From Truepera sp965215315 (GTDB lineage Bacteria > Deinococcota > Deinococci > Deinococcales > Trueperaceae): DNA of 64,000 nucleotides. The position numbers and the translations under genes were made by a program. This document shows positions 1-8,040 of the stretch, piece after piece. The stretch is from positions 3,658,001 to 3,722,000 of the forward strand of contig CBDCDB010000008.1 of the NCBI GenBank assembly GCA_965215315.1, in the 5' to 3' direction. The notes beneath the pieces are model-generated. The model ran no database searches, was not told the origin of the DNA, and saw only the letters and a program-made list of their open reading frames with translations. Every line of letters begins with the position of its first letter. Within the stretch, counting starts at the first letter, position 1.

Positions 1-753
1 CATCTCGGTAACGCCGCCGCCGACAAGCGCCACCTCCGGATGAAAGAGGTTGACGCCGGTTGCGAGCGTCCGCGCCAAATCGTCAACAAAGGTGTGAAGA
101 ATTGGTTCTAAACCAGGACGCGCCAAGCCCCGGACAAAAATATCGCCGACGTTGACCTGTGCTTTTTGGGCAATCTGATTTAAGATACTCCCACACGCAT
201 ACGCTTCTACACAGTCCACGTTGCCGCAAACACACCGCTTGCCTTCGGCCCGGATGGGGATGTGGCCTAACTCGAGCGCCGCCCCCGTCGAACCCCGGTA
301 GGGCGCACCATCCTCCAGATAACATCCACCCACGCCCGTTCCGACGAACATCCCGAACACCGACGTCACGCCTTTTACGGTACCCGCCGCCCATTCACCG
401 AGCGCCAAGAGGTTGATGTCGCGCTCGAGCCGTACTGCACACCCGAGTTTCTCTGCTAATCCTGTCTTGAGCGGCGCACCCTCTAAGTTGCGGATGTTGG
501 GGCTCGAGACCGCCGTACTCAGCTTACGGTCGGGGGTAAATGGGACGCCGATGACCAAGCCAGCCAAATCCAGTTCGTTTTGCTGCACATAATGCTCAAC
601 CGCCTCAGCTAAGAAACCGATAGGTTCAGCTTGCCGCAGGTTTTCGGTCGGCAAAACCTGTCCGGCAGGGTGCGGCCCGTCCCCGCCGATATGCCCGAGG
701 CGCAAGTTGGTGCCGCCTAAATCGATAACAACCGCGCCGGTCTTACGTTTCAT
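1..753 (-). CDS. ROK-family sugar kinase (partial, C-terminus off the window)
   Basis: Translation from the ATG at 753 stays open for 251 codons to the left edge. Residues 8-15 (VVIDLGGT) form the ROK phosphate-binding motif. A second glycine-rich motif (FVGTGVGGG-like, FVGTGVGGC) lies mid-protein. The ROK zinc site follows as ELGH then CVCGNVDCVE. The family phosphorylates glucose, N-acetylhexosamines, allose and similar sugars in the cytosol with ATP. A ROK repressor is unlikely because there is no N-terminal helix-turn-helix. It points the same way as the sugar ABC/PFK operon at 8-10.8 kb but is separated from it by the IS pile-up, so a shared pathway is only a guess. The substrate cannot be read from sequence. 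Confidence 0.9.
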   Translation of the reverse strand, partial: MKRKTGAVVIDLGGTNLRLGHIGGDGPHPAGQVLPTENLRQAEPIGFLAEAVEHYVQQNELDLAGLVIGVPFTPDRKLSTAVSSPNIRNLEGAPLKTGLAEKLGCAVRLERDINLLALGEWAAGTVKGVTSVFGMFVGTGVGGCYLEDGAPYRGSTGAALELGHIPIRAEGKRCVCGNVDCVEAYACGSILNQIAQKAQVNVGDIFVRGLARPGLEPILHTFVDDLARTLATGVNLFHPEVALVGGGVTEM

Positions 754-852
754 GGCTTAACAGTGCCCCGTAGCTAACTTTGAAAAGGCTTTTCATCGTC
801 ACAGAACGCTAACATGAACGCACAGTGCAGTGTGGCTGCAACCTCTCGCTAC

Positions 853-1665
853 CTACAGGCCGAACGCTCGGCGGACACCCCTTGCAAAGGCCCACTCCGG
901 GAGCATCCGGCGTAAACGAGGGAGCCACACCGCGTCACTCCCGACCCGGTAGGAGAGCCGAGGCCGCTTCGCCTGAACGATACGGGCCACGAGGTCGGCT
1001 ACCTCTAGGGGGTCGCTGCCACCCTCGAGACTCTTCTCAATCGACGCCCGGATAGTAGCCCGGAAACTGTCATAGTCCGAAATCGACCCTGCCGCCTCAG
1101 GGACGGAGCCGCCGATTTCGGTACGGTAAAACCCAGGGTGGACGACGCTCACGGAGACGCCAAAAGGGGACACTTCATAGCTCAGCGCCTCGGCGTAGCT
1201 GGTCAGCGCGGCCTTGCTCGCGGCGTAGGCGGCCTCACCCGGCGGGGCGATAAGTGCGGCGAGTGAGCCGATGTTGAGGATTCGACCATATTTTTGAGCG
1301 CGCATTCCGGGAAGCACAGCGTTCGTCACCCGAACTGCGCCGAAGAAGTTGGTTTCAAAGAGCTCACGCGCCGCCGCCGCCGAGCGCTCTTCAGCCGGGC
1401 TTACGTCGAGCACGCCCGCATTGTTGACGAGGACATCGACCGAACCCGCCCGCTCGAGCACACGCTCAACGCACCGCTGAACCGAAGCGTCGTCGCAGAC
1501 GTTAAGCTCGAGCATTTCCACAGCATCTTGGTCAGGTCGTTTTGAACGGCTGGTGCCAAACGTGCGGTAGCCGCTGGCGCTTAAACGCGCAGCAATAAGC
1601 CGACCGAACCCGCTCGACGCGCCGGTAACGAGGGCAACTTTAGGTTTAGGTGTCGTTTGGCTCAC
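853..1665 (-). CDS. Short-chain dehydrogenase/reductase
   Basis: A 270-residue classical SDR. The N-terminal nucleotide-binding motif is TGASSGFG at about residues 15-22, NNAG lies near residue 86, and the catalytic Ser with YAASK is near residue 150. It is a cytosolic NAD(P)H-dependent oxidoreductase of unknown substrate. The GTG start at 1665 has a GAGGA ribosome-binding site just upstream. It is divergent from the broken AraC-type regulator starting near 1983, which is a common regulator/target arrangement, so the loss of that regulator may have changed its control. Confidence 0.9.
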   Translation of the reverse strand: MSQTTPKPKVALVTGASSGFGRLIAARLSASGYRTFGTSRSKRPDQDAVEMLELNVCDDASVQRCVERVLERAGSVDVLVNNAGVLDVSPAEERSAAAARELFETNFFGAVRVTNAVLPGMRAQKYGRILNIGSLAALIAPPGEAAYAASKAALTSYAEALSYEVSPFGVSVSVVHPGFYRTEIGGSVPEAAGSISDYDSFRATIRASIEKSLEGGSDPLEVADLVARIVQAKRPRLSYRVGSDAVWLPRLRRMLPEWAFARGVRRAFGL

Positions 1666-1903
1666 CGGATTTCCTCCCCTTGGGTTTTTGCAGCTAAGCC
1701 GTAACCGAAGCCGGTGTAGCTGAAATTACGGCTAAAAGCCGCTGGTACAATCTCTATTACAGTCTCTCGAGGTTGTTTGGCGATAAAGGTCATAGGCTAC
1801 GCTCCTTTGCGCGTGACGTACAGGCTTCTTGCTAAAAGGATAGCTGAACCGGGACTTTATCTCTTGTCTGCGGGTGTCAAGCTTTTGTCATTTCGCGCCA
1901 AGC

Positions 1904-1930
1904 AGCAGGTATCATCTGGTCAGGAACACG
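1904..1930 (+). repeat. Partial copy of a dispersed repeat (copy 1)
   Basis: AGCAGGTATCATCTGGTCAG followed by RAACACG matches the minus-strand copy at 34270-34296 over about 27 nt. The second conserved block seen in the other copies (TCTAGCACGYAC, 46 nt downstream) is absent here, so this copy is truncated or diverged. It lies just upstream of the broken AraC-type gene. Confidence 0.6.
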
Positions 1931-1982
1931 CTCAGTTGAGGATATGCCCCCAAGGGTATACGGGTAGTCATCTTTTACGGAA

Positions 1983-3005
1983 ATGCTAAAGGTCGCGGCG
2001 TCAGCTGGTAAAGTGACAGAGGTGGACAGCTGGATTCCTGCAGTCTCGGTTAAAGCCGTGGTGACAGGACTCGAGGTGTTAGGGTTCGGGCGAAAAGACC
2101 TGCTTTCAGCACCTTTGCAACAACTAGGCGACCCCTACGCTGCGGTTTCTGACGCCATTTTTGCGGAGGTCTGGGCGAGGGCGTTTAAGCTGAGGCCCGA
2201 CCCTACGCTGGCAACCAGAGCGGCATTTGCCCTGCCTTACGGTGAATTTGGTCTTGTTAGACCACCTTGTTACGACTGCGGCGACCTTCGGCGAAGCGCT
2301 CCATATGCTGAACCTATTTTTATGGCTCGTTTCTACGGGGATATGGCTCGAGTTCGACCACGCCGCCGACGACTGGGTGTGGGTTCTCAGCGACCCGGTT
2401 TCAGATTCTGTCTCTACCGAATGGACGCTCGCCCTTATCTACAGCAAGATGAACCGAAACCCTGCCTCTAAGATTGCCGAAGTTCATCTGAGCCAAGCAG
2501 CTGACCCGGCGGCTTTGGGCGCGTTGTGGCAGGTTCCTGTACGGCTGTCGCAGAAAAAACAGGGTTTAGGCTAGCTAAAGGAGTTCGGCAAACCGAAAAC
2601 GAGCAGGCCAATCCAGACCTACAAACGACGCTTGAAGGACTTGCAGAACGCATCGACATCCGGCAATTTACCGATGCGCCCCTCGCTGACACCATCAAAG
2701 CCCTGTTGCCCGAGGCGCTGCAGGCCCAGGCTTTCGCCACAGAAGACGTCGCGCAGACGCTCAACTTGTCGAGGCGGACGCTCCAGAGAAAACTCGCTGA
2801 CGAAAACAAGAGTTTTAAGGCGCTACTAGACACCTATAGACAAGAACGTGCGCTGAACCTGCTGATTTATGAGCAAAAATCGATGGCGGAGATTGCTAAT
2901 TCTCTAGGCTACGAAGAGCAGAGTTCGTTTAACCGCGCCTTTCGGCGCTGGACGGGGGTTGCGCCGTCAAAGTGGCTCGAGCGCCGTAGACACGTTAAGC
3001 CCTAA
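1983..3005 (+). pseudogene. AraC-family regulator, two frameshifts
   Basis: Three pieces in alternating frames together make one AraC-type protein of the arabinose-binding-domain subfamily. The first frame runs 1983-~2260 (ending GEFGLV), the second ~2255-2565 (LLDHLVTTAATFGEALHML, the typical middle of this domain), and the third ~2565-3005 returns to the first frame. The last piece ends with the AraC helix-turn-helix (DVAQTLNLSRRTLQRKL, then SSFNRAFRRWTGVAPSKW). The two shifts compensate each other, so either two indels accumulated or two sequencing errors are present. The gene is divergent from the SDR at 853-1665 and probably regulated it. Confidence 0.8.
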
Positions 3006-3117
3006 ACATATCAAACAGAGTAAGGAAGCCTGAACTTTCTCTTAGAACTTTCGACTGTAACTCTCGAGGCCGCCGAGCAGGTTTGAAAACCAAAATTTCT
3101 CACGCGCCAAACCGCTA

Positions 3118-3205
3118 CAGCAGGTATCATCTGGTTAGAGCCAGTCTATGAGGATAAAGCACAATCTAGCACGCACCCCTAAGAGATGATAGCTGTGGGA
3201 TTCGC
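3118..3205 (+). repeat. Dispersed ~95-bp repeat (copy 2)
   Basis: It starts AGCAGGTATCATCTGGT at 3119. The block TCTAGCACGCAC begins exactly 46 nt later at 3165, and the copy closes with GATGATAG near 3184-3191 and GGATTCGC at 3198-3205. The first and last blocks are nearly complementary (GTATCATC against GATGATAG), so the copy can fold into a hairpin. It is not associated with any gene. Confidence 0.65.
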
Positions 3206-3280
3206 GCTCAGTAGGTGTGATAATTGCTATACATCCTCTACTACAGCATTTCGTAAACAGACCGGTTAGCGCACACGACG

Positions 3281-3403
3281 CTAGTCGGACTCTCGTCGGA
3301 TTCGGTGTAGCTGAGCCTCAACTTCGGCGCGGATGTCTGGGTCGAGCGAAACGGTAAAACAGCTTCCGGCACAACCCTTATGGCGCTGGGGCCGACGCCG
3401 CAT
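3281..3403 (-). CDS. Tentative 40-residue ORF
   Basis: An ATG at 3403 opens a 40-codon frame ending at 3281. Its second half (CFTVSLDPDIRAEVEAQL) resembles the strand-helix start of ribbon-helix-helix DNA-binding proteins. The frame is short, no strong ribosome-binding site is visible and no toxin partner is adjacent. It may be a remnant of a gene cut by the neighbouring IS elements. Confidence 0.25.
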   Translation of the reverse strand: MRRRPQRHKGCAGSCFTVSLDPDIRAEVEAQLHRIRRESD

Positions 3404-3969
3404 TCGGACTTTTAGCATTTGCAACTAAAGTCAACACGAGCCAAGCTGAGCTATGCGAGCGTATTCAGAAGGCTTGAGAGCAAGAATCGTTGCCGCTGTT
3501 GAGGAAGGTTTAGACAAAACTGAGATAGCCAAACGCTTCAAGGTAGGGCATAAAACGGTCTACCGCTATTTAGCAAGGGCGAAGCAAGGCGAGCTAGCAC
3601 CCTGTAAAGCGCCGGGCGTACACGCAAGCTCAACCCAACACAGCTGCAAGCGCTAAAGCGGCAGCTCGGGGCACACAGTGATGAGACGTTGATAGAACAC
3701 GCCGAACGGTTTGCCAAAGAGCAAGGGGTTGAACTCGCCTTTTCGACAGTGAACTTGTACTGCAAAAGACTGGGCATCACCCGCAAAAAGAGCGTCTCTA
3801 CGCACAGGTTAAACGCATAGCGCGTTGCATCTGCGATGCTCACCTGTAGGAGCGAGATGAAGACGCCCGGAAGCAGTGGCTAGCTGAAGTCACGCACCTT
3901 AAGGCTGAAGACTTTGTATTTTAAGACGAAAGTGGCGCGTGGCTAGGGCTGGCCCGCACGTATGGCGCT

Positions 3970-4063
3970 TAAGCGGTTGAAGGCTACCTTTATCACCATA
4001 GAATGTACGTGCTAGACAGTTCAGATGAATGTGGGGGCGTCTGTTCCCAGATGATACCTGCTA
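3970..4063 (-). repeat. Dispersed ~95-bp repeat (copy 3) inserted in IS630-A
   Basis: On the minus strand, AGCAGGTATCATCTGG begins at 4062, TCTAGCACGTAC begins at 4016 (offset 46 nt, as in copies 2 and 4), and TCAACCGCTTA ends near 3970. Compared with the intact IS630-A sequence, the remnant reads CGTATG, then about 99 extra bases, then TATGCCCGCTC. This looks like an insertion with a short TA/TATG target duplication, so the repeat appears mobile. Confidence 0.65.
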
Positions 4064-4462
4064 TATGCCCGCTCGTTCAAAGGAAGCCGCGCGGTTGCTG
4101 AGGCTCCCAGACGTAGAGCAGGCAAGGTCAAATCGCTGCAGTCACGCCGCAAGGACTCGACCCTGAGCGGTGCTTGAGTCATCCCGGTGCGGTAGACACG
4201 AACGCATTTCTTACTTGTTTGCGTGAAGTGCTTGTGCCTACCCTGCGACCCGAGCAAGTTTTCATGGATAACTTCACCATTCACCACGGCAAGCAAGTCA
4301 GGCGGCTTATCGAAGGTGCAGGCTGCTACCTCGCCCACCTCCCAACTTACGCGCCTGACTTCGTTTTGGACAAAACGCACCTTCCGGGCCTGTCCGCAAC
4401 CCATCGAACTCGTCTTCTCCAAGCTTAAAGGCTTCCTTAACCTGAGATGCTGTGTTGATTTG

Positions 4463-5416
4463 TCAAGCTTGAACTGAAGTTGGCTGGAAGGGTTTCCTGT
4501 GCGTAAGCACGCCAAAGATCATCCTTAGCAGTTTAGCCATACATGCTACCACCGCCGCCTTTTTATGTTTACCATGCCTCACCAGACGTTCAAAGAAGTC
4601 CTTAACGACAGGATTAAAACGAATAGCTGCGAGGCACGGCATGTACAAGATATGCCGCAAGTAGGCAGAACCTAAGCGTGAGATATGGCTTGGTTGAGCC
4701 ACGCTCGTACCGGAGGTAAACTGGGTAGGTGTCAGCCCAACAAAGGCGACTAGCTTGCGTGCTGTAGCAAACCGCGCTACCGAGCCTAACTCTGCCAGGA
4801 GCAGACACGCAGTCCGAATCCCAATCCCAGGAATGCTCGTCAACAACAAGAGTTCGTGCTCGTTCGAACGCTTCGTCTCCAGCTCGAGCTCATTCTCCAG
4901 GGCTTGCTTTTCTACTGCTAGTGAGGCCATGCGCCGCTTCAGGGAAGTCACCACCTCGGGATGAACCTGACCATGTTCGGCTGCCTCGAGCCGGTTCTTG
5001 AGTCGCGTCAGGTCCTTCGCTAGCGCCTGAATTTCCCGAGCGAGCGATTGCCGTAGCGGACTCACGGCGAGGGTGGGAGCAGGTTGCCGCTCTTTGACGT
5101 AAACCGCTAGCCACAAGGCGTCCGCTTTATCGGTTTTGTTACGGCGGTGCTGGCGCTTCATGAAATAGCTGACCTGGGCTGGATTAAGGATGCTCACGCT
5201 CACGTAAGTGCCTTGTAAGGTCGCAGCAAGACGCCGGTGGTAGGAGCCCGTTGCTTCCAGGGCCAGACGGCAGTTCGGAAAGAATTCGAGCCAAGTTAGC
5301 AGCTCACGATGGCCTTCTGGGGTGTTACCAAACTTTCCCCGATGGATTTCACCGGTATCAAGGAGTGCAGCCACGTCCAGGCTGAGTTTGCTTACGTCGA
5401 TGCCTACAAACGTCAT
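4463..5416 (-). CDS. IS110-family transposase (bridge-RNA-type recombinase)
   Basis: A 317-residue IS110 transposase. The N-terminal RuvC-like DEDD domain starts FVGIDVSK (first catalytic Asp at residue 6), followed by LALEATGSYHRR and KTDKADA. A coiled linker around residues 130-185 precedes the Transposase_20 domain (SIPGIGIRTACLLLAELG), and SGTSV near residue 240 holds the likely catalytic serine. The length is close to that of IS621 and relatives. The frame is intact and the element sits cleanly in its target, so it may be active. It carries out RNA-guided DNA recombination in the family model. Confidence 0.92.
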   Translation of the reverse strand: MTFVGIDVSKLSLDVAALLDTGEIHRGKFGNTPEGHRELLTWLEFFPNCRLALEATGSYHRRLAATLQGTYVSVSILNPAQVSYFMKRQHRRNKTDKADALWLAVYVKERQPAPTLAVSPLRQSLAREIQALAKDLTRLKNRLEAAEHGQVHPEVVTSLKRRMASLAVEKQALENELELETKRSNEHELLLLTSIPGIGIRTACLLLAELGSVARFATARKLVAFVGLTPTQFTSGTSVAQPSHISRLGSAYLRHILYMPCLAAIRFNPVVKDFFERLVRHGKHKKAAVVACMAKLLRMIFGVLTHRKPFQPTSVQA

Positions 5417-5598
5417 CTCGTCCTCCAGCTTGGGTCCGGCTCTAGGCCACCACCGCTCGCATACTTGCAGATCCGGCCTTAACGGCTCAGGATGCTGGTT
5501 CGGAGTCTTGGTGATGGGTTGAGCAGGCCTATCTCAGGTACGAGCTCAAACGCTCAGGTTCGGAGTCGGCCTTACTCTTGACCCGCACTCAACATACA
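5417..5598 (-). ncRNA. Putative bridge RNA region of the IS110 element
   Basis: This is the non-coding end upstream of the transposase, where IS110-group elements encode the bridge RNA. Two blocks resemble the IS982 target on either side of the core. On the plus strand, CTCAGG and TTCGGAG occur at 5486-5491/5499-5505, and again as CTCAGGTTCGGAG at 5553-5565. The target reads ACCTGAG-TTCGGGG, so one half is inverted relative to the other, as expected for guides that pair with opposite DNA strands. RNA ends and fold are not determined. Confidence 0.5.
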
Positions 5599-5608
5599 AG
5601 TTCGGGGT

Positions 5609-6487
5609 TTATAGCAGAGCCGGTAGCTGGGCCACCTCTTTTGGAAGACGGATCGAGGGCTTTTTAGGTTGAAGTGTATAAGCGATCAGACCGGCGATCA
5701 GATTAACAGCAAAGTTAGCGGGGCTGCGGTGCCGGGTATGCTCGCTTTGCGAGATGTTTTTAAGCTGGTCGTTGATCGTTTCGATGATGAAGCGCTTGCG
5801 GAGCAGAAGTCTGTCGGCGAGTGGCATAAACCTGGCTTTCATGTTTTTACGTAAAGAGGTGATCAGCGCCAGTCCGCGCTCGTATAGCTTTTCAAATATA
5901 GCCTGAGAGAGGTAGCCCTTGTCTCCAAAAAGCTTGCCGACGAAGTTTTTGCCCATACCCTCAAGCTCAAGCGGTTTGCGGTCGTCGGTATTGCCTGGGG
6001 TGAGATGCACAGCAAGCAGTTCACCTACGTCGTTGACGATAAGATGCAGCTTGAAACCGTAAAACCAACCCATGCTTGTTTTGCCCCTAGCAGCTAGGTC
6101 TTTGAACACTTTATTTCTGCTGATACGCCGGTTGTGACAAACCGCTAAGGGCGTGCTGTCTATAAATCCAGTGCGGCATCCAAAGCGGCGCTGCAAGTAA
6201 GCGCACAGCGGCAGCAATGCTTCCTTCATCAGTTCGACAAAGCGACCATACGAAACTAGACTGGGGAACTCTTTGCTAAGATACTTACGAACGCGGTTTT
6301 GGTAGTAGTGCTTGAAGTCTCGGTAGCCTGCTTGGTGAAAGTGAATCACCAGCGTCATCACTTCACTGACCGATAACGAAGGCTTAGGGCCCCGCTTTGC
6401 TTTACCCGGTAATTGCTGCTTCGCTGCCCAGCCCTCGAACTTCTGAACAAAATCGTCCACTTCAACGAATAACCCGAGTAAACTCAT
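5609..6487 (-). CDS. IS982-family transposase
   Basis: I prefer the ATG at 6487 (MSLLGLFVEVDDFVQKFE) because AAGGAG lies 8 nt upstream; a start at 6517 would add ten residues ahead of that ribosome-binding site. The product is about 292 residues, the family length. It has the IS982 fold with FIDSTPLAVCHNRR (first Asp), a YGFKLH block, LFGDKGYL (second Asp) and RFIIETINDQLK (Glu), i.e. an intact DDE set. The stop codon falls inside the terminal repeat. Confidence 0.92.
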   Translation of the reverse strand: MSLLGLFVEVDDFVQKFEGWAAKQQLPGKAKRGPKPSLSVSEVMTLVIHFHQAGYRDFKHYYQNRVRKYLSKEFPSLVSYGRFVELMKEALLPLCAYLQRRFGCRTGFIDSTPLAVCHNRRISRNKVFKDLAARGKTSMGWFYGFKLHLIVNDVGELLAVHLTPGNTDDRKPLELEGMGKNFVGKLFGDKGYLSQAIFEKLYERGLALITSLRKNMKARFMPLADRLLLRKRFIIETINDQLKNISQSEHTRHRSPANFAVNLIAGLIAYTLQPKKPSIRLPKEVAQLPALL

Positions 6488-6708
6488 AGCAGTATCTCCT
6501 TTGTGGGTCTTTGACAACTCCAGCTTAGGAGATACTGCTGCGTTATGGAAACTTCGAACTCAGGTTACTTAGAAAAGTCAGCGCAGTTCAGGTCGCCGAC
6601 CCCATCGACGCTATTGCTGAGGCTATTGCTACCGTCTCACCCCAAAAAGTTCAAAACTGCTTCAACCACTGTGGCTATGTGGGTCTATAACCCTTGCAAA
6701 TGCTACTA

Positions 6709-7815
6709 AGTACCCCCAAATGAAGACTGAGGCTTAGACGGCGGTTGCTCCAAGCAGCTCGAGTGCTTGGGTAACAGCTTTGCGGAGGTCTCTGAGGGCA
6801 TCGTAGCAACGCCTTGGGAGGAGCCAAGCCTTGAGCCGTTTCCAAAGACATTCGATGAGATTGAAGTGTGGGCAATAAGGCGGCAGAAAGCGTAGATAGA
6901 GTCCCTGAGCTTCCCAAGCAGCACGTTTGGATTGAACCATTTTAGCGCGGTGAAAAGTAGCGTTATCCAGAACCACAACACTCAAGCTGTCAGGCGAACA
7001 GCTATCAGCGAGGTGTTCTAAGAAGGCTAGGACATTGGCACTTCTGACCGATGTTTCTAAAGCTTCGTAGTGAAGCGTTTGCCTTGCTCCATAAACTTCG
7101 AGCGCACCGATAAGGTTAAGTCGTCCGTGACTGCGAACTAGGCCCAACGGGCCGGGCTTTGCCCGTTCTATCTCCAGCGTGTCGGAACTGCTAATGTGGT
7201 GTGACCAGATTTTGCCCAGGTGTACGTTGTGCCCAGCGCCAGACTAAAGCCTACTTCGTCTAGATAATAAAGCTTCAGCCTTTTTTCTGCCGCCCCCTTT
7301 TAAGCGTGTCTAAACCCGCTCGGTGCTGCTGTTCAAGCTCAGGGTCTACCGTTTTACAGGGCACGTAGCGCGTCCTTTTCCAGACATAGCCCAAGCGGTT
7401 GAGGTGCTGGCGTATCGCTTCAGCTGTGACCTTTATGTTGAATTTCCCAGCTATCTCAGCGGCAAGCTGCGAGGCTGTCCAGCTCCGTTCTTCAGCAAGG
7501 TATAGGGCCAGTTGGGTTCTTATTTCGTCCGTAATCAAAGGAGCTTGTCCCGGCGCTGTGCCGTCGCCCAGACCTGCCACGCCTTGCTGTTGCCACCTTT
7601 TCAGATCGCGCCTGATACTTTCTTCGCCTCGGCCCAAGTAAGCAGCTAGCTTCGGCACACGCCAGCCTTGGTTCGATAACCGTAGAACACTGGCTCGCAG
7701 ACGCACCTTGGGCTTGAAGTGGGGGGCTTTCTCTATCTCTAGCAGCTTTCTGTCTTCTTGCTCGCTCAGCTCAACATAGAGGGGTTGCATCCCTCAAGTA
7801 TAGCTTGGGGATACT
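6709..7815 (-). mobile_element. IS630-B element
   Basis: The ends read AGTACCCCCAAATGAAGA (left) and, inward from the right, AGTATCCCCAAGCTATAC; they are imperfect inverted repeats. TA dinucleotides flank both sides (6707-6708, 7816-7817), the IS630 target duplication. The length is 1107 bp. It inserted a few bases to the right of the IS630-A remnant. Confidence 0.85.
6734..7790 (-). pseudogene. IS630-B transposase, frameshifted
   Basis: The N-terminal part (7275-7790) has a winged-helix region (SNQGWRVPKLAAYLGRGEES) and ends at a run of six A. A -1 slip there restores KLYYLDEVGFSLALG, containing the first DDE Asp, so that junction may be a programmed frameshift. A second break follows near 7190 before LEIERAKPGPLGLVRSHGRL, and the rest (6734-7147) contains VVVLDNATFHRA and FNLIECLWKRLK, the remaining Asp and Glu. 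The second break makes a functional product unlikely. Confidence 0.8.
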
Positions 7816-7817
7816 TA

Positions 7818-8002
7818 ATACCCGCTTGCGATTGAGGGTTCTTTTGCTTAGAGAGGACTTTGTGGGCGGTGAAACGCTCGAGCCAGGCCGCGGCGTCATC
7901 CCCGACTACGAAGTCTGGCCTACCTTTCAAGGTTACGTGAAAGGTAGAGACAGGGTACTCGAGACTGCCCTCGAACTCGCCCGGAAAAACAGCGCGTCTT
8001 AA
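7818..8002 (+). pseudogene. C-terminal fragment of an S41-like (C-terminal processing) peptidase
   Basis: The frame beginning immediately at the IS630-B target site reads FVGGETLEPGRGVIPDYEVW, followed by YVKGRDRVLETALELARKN and a stop. This resembles the end of S41 peptidases, where PDYEV and a closing helix with GRDRVLE are typical. No upstream part is visible on the other side of the IS pile-up, so the rest is deleted or elsewhere. The family match is from memory and moderately secure. Confidence 0.55.
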
Positions 8003-8040
8003 CGCGTGTATCTTTTCTAAATCGGCAGTTCGTGAATCTT

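Larger units (their letters stand above)
4447..5600 (-). mobile_element. IS110-family element inserted in the IS982 terminal repeat
   Basis: The element is about 1154 bp and lies exactly where the IS982 left terminal repeat is split. The dinucleotide AG is present at both junctions (4445-4446 and 5599-5600); in coding orientation this is CT at both ends, like the CT core described for IS621. There are no terminal inverted repeats, as expected for IS110. It has a 954-bp transposase gene, about 184 bp of non-coding sequence upstream of the gene and about 16 bp downstream. The exact edge is ambiguous by the 2-nt core. Confidence 0.85.
4440..6565 (-). mobile_element. IS982-family element, itself interrupted by IS110
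   Basis: The right end (6565 inward) reads ACCTGAGTTCGAAGTTT. The left end is ACCTGAG at 4440-4446, which continues at 5601 as TTCGGGGTTT after the IS110 insertion. The rejoined terminal repeats match at 15 of 17 positions. Flanks TCCTTA (4434-4439) and TACTTA (6566-6571) form a 6-bp target duplication with one mismatch inside IS630-A. Without IS110 the element is about 972 bp, a normal IS982 size. Confidence 0.85.
3415..6703 (+). mobile_element. IS630-A remnant, split by nested IS982 and IS110
   Basis: The terminal GCATTTGCA (3415) and GCAAATGC (6696-6703) match the ends of the intact 979-bp IS630-A copies at 37902 and 46808, and TA dinucleotides flank both ends (3413-3414, 6704-6705). The left transposase piece is at 3453-3656 (MRAYSEGLRARIVAAVEEG, helix-turn-helix). 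The DDE part resumes around 4150-4435 with FMDNFTIHHGK. The C-terminal piece lies at 6571-6690. The coding sequence is heavily mutated. It also contains a copy of the dispersed repeat (3965-4063) and the IS982 insertion (4440-6565). It is the oldest layer of the pile-up. Confidence 0.85.
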
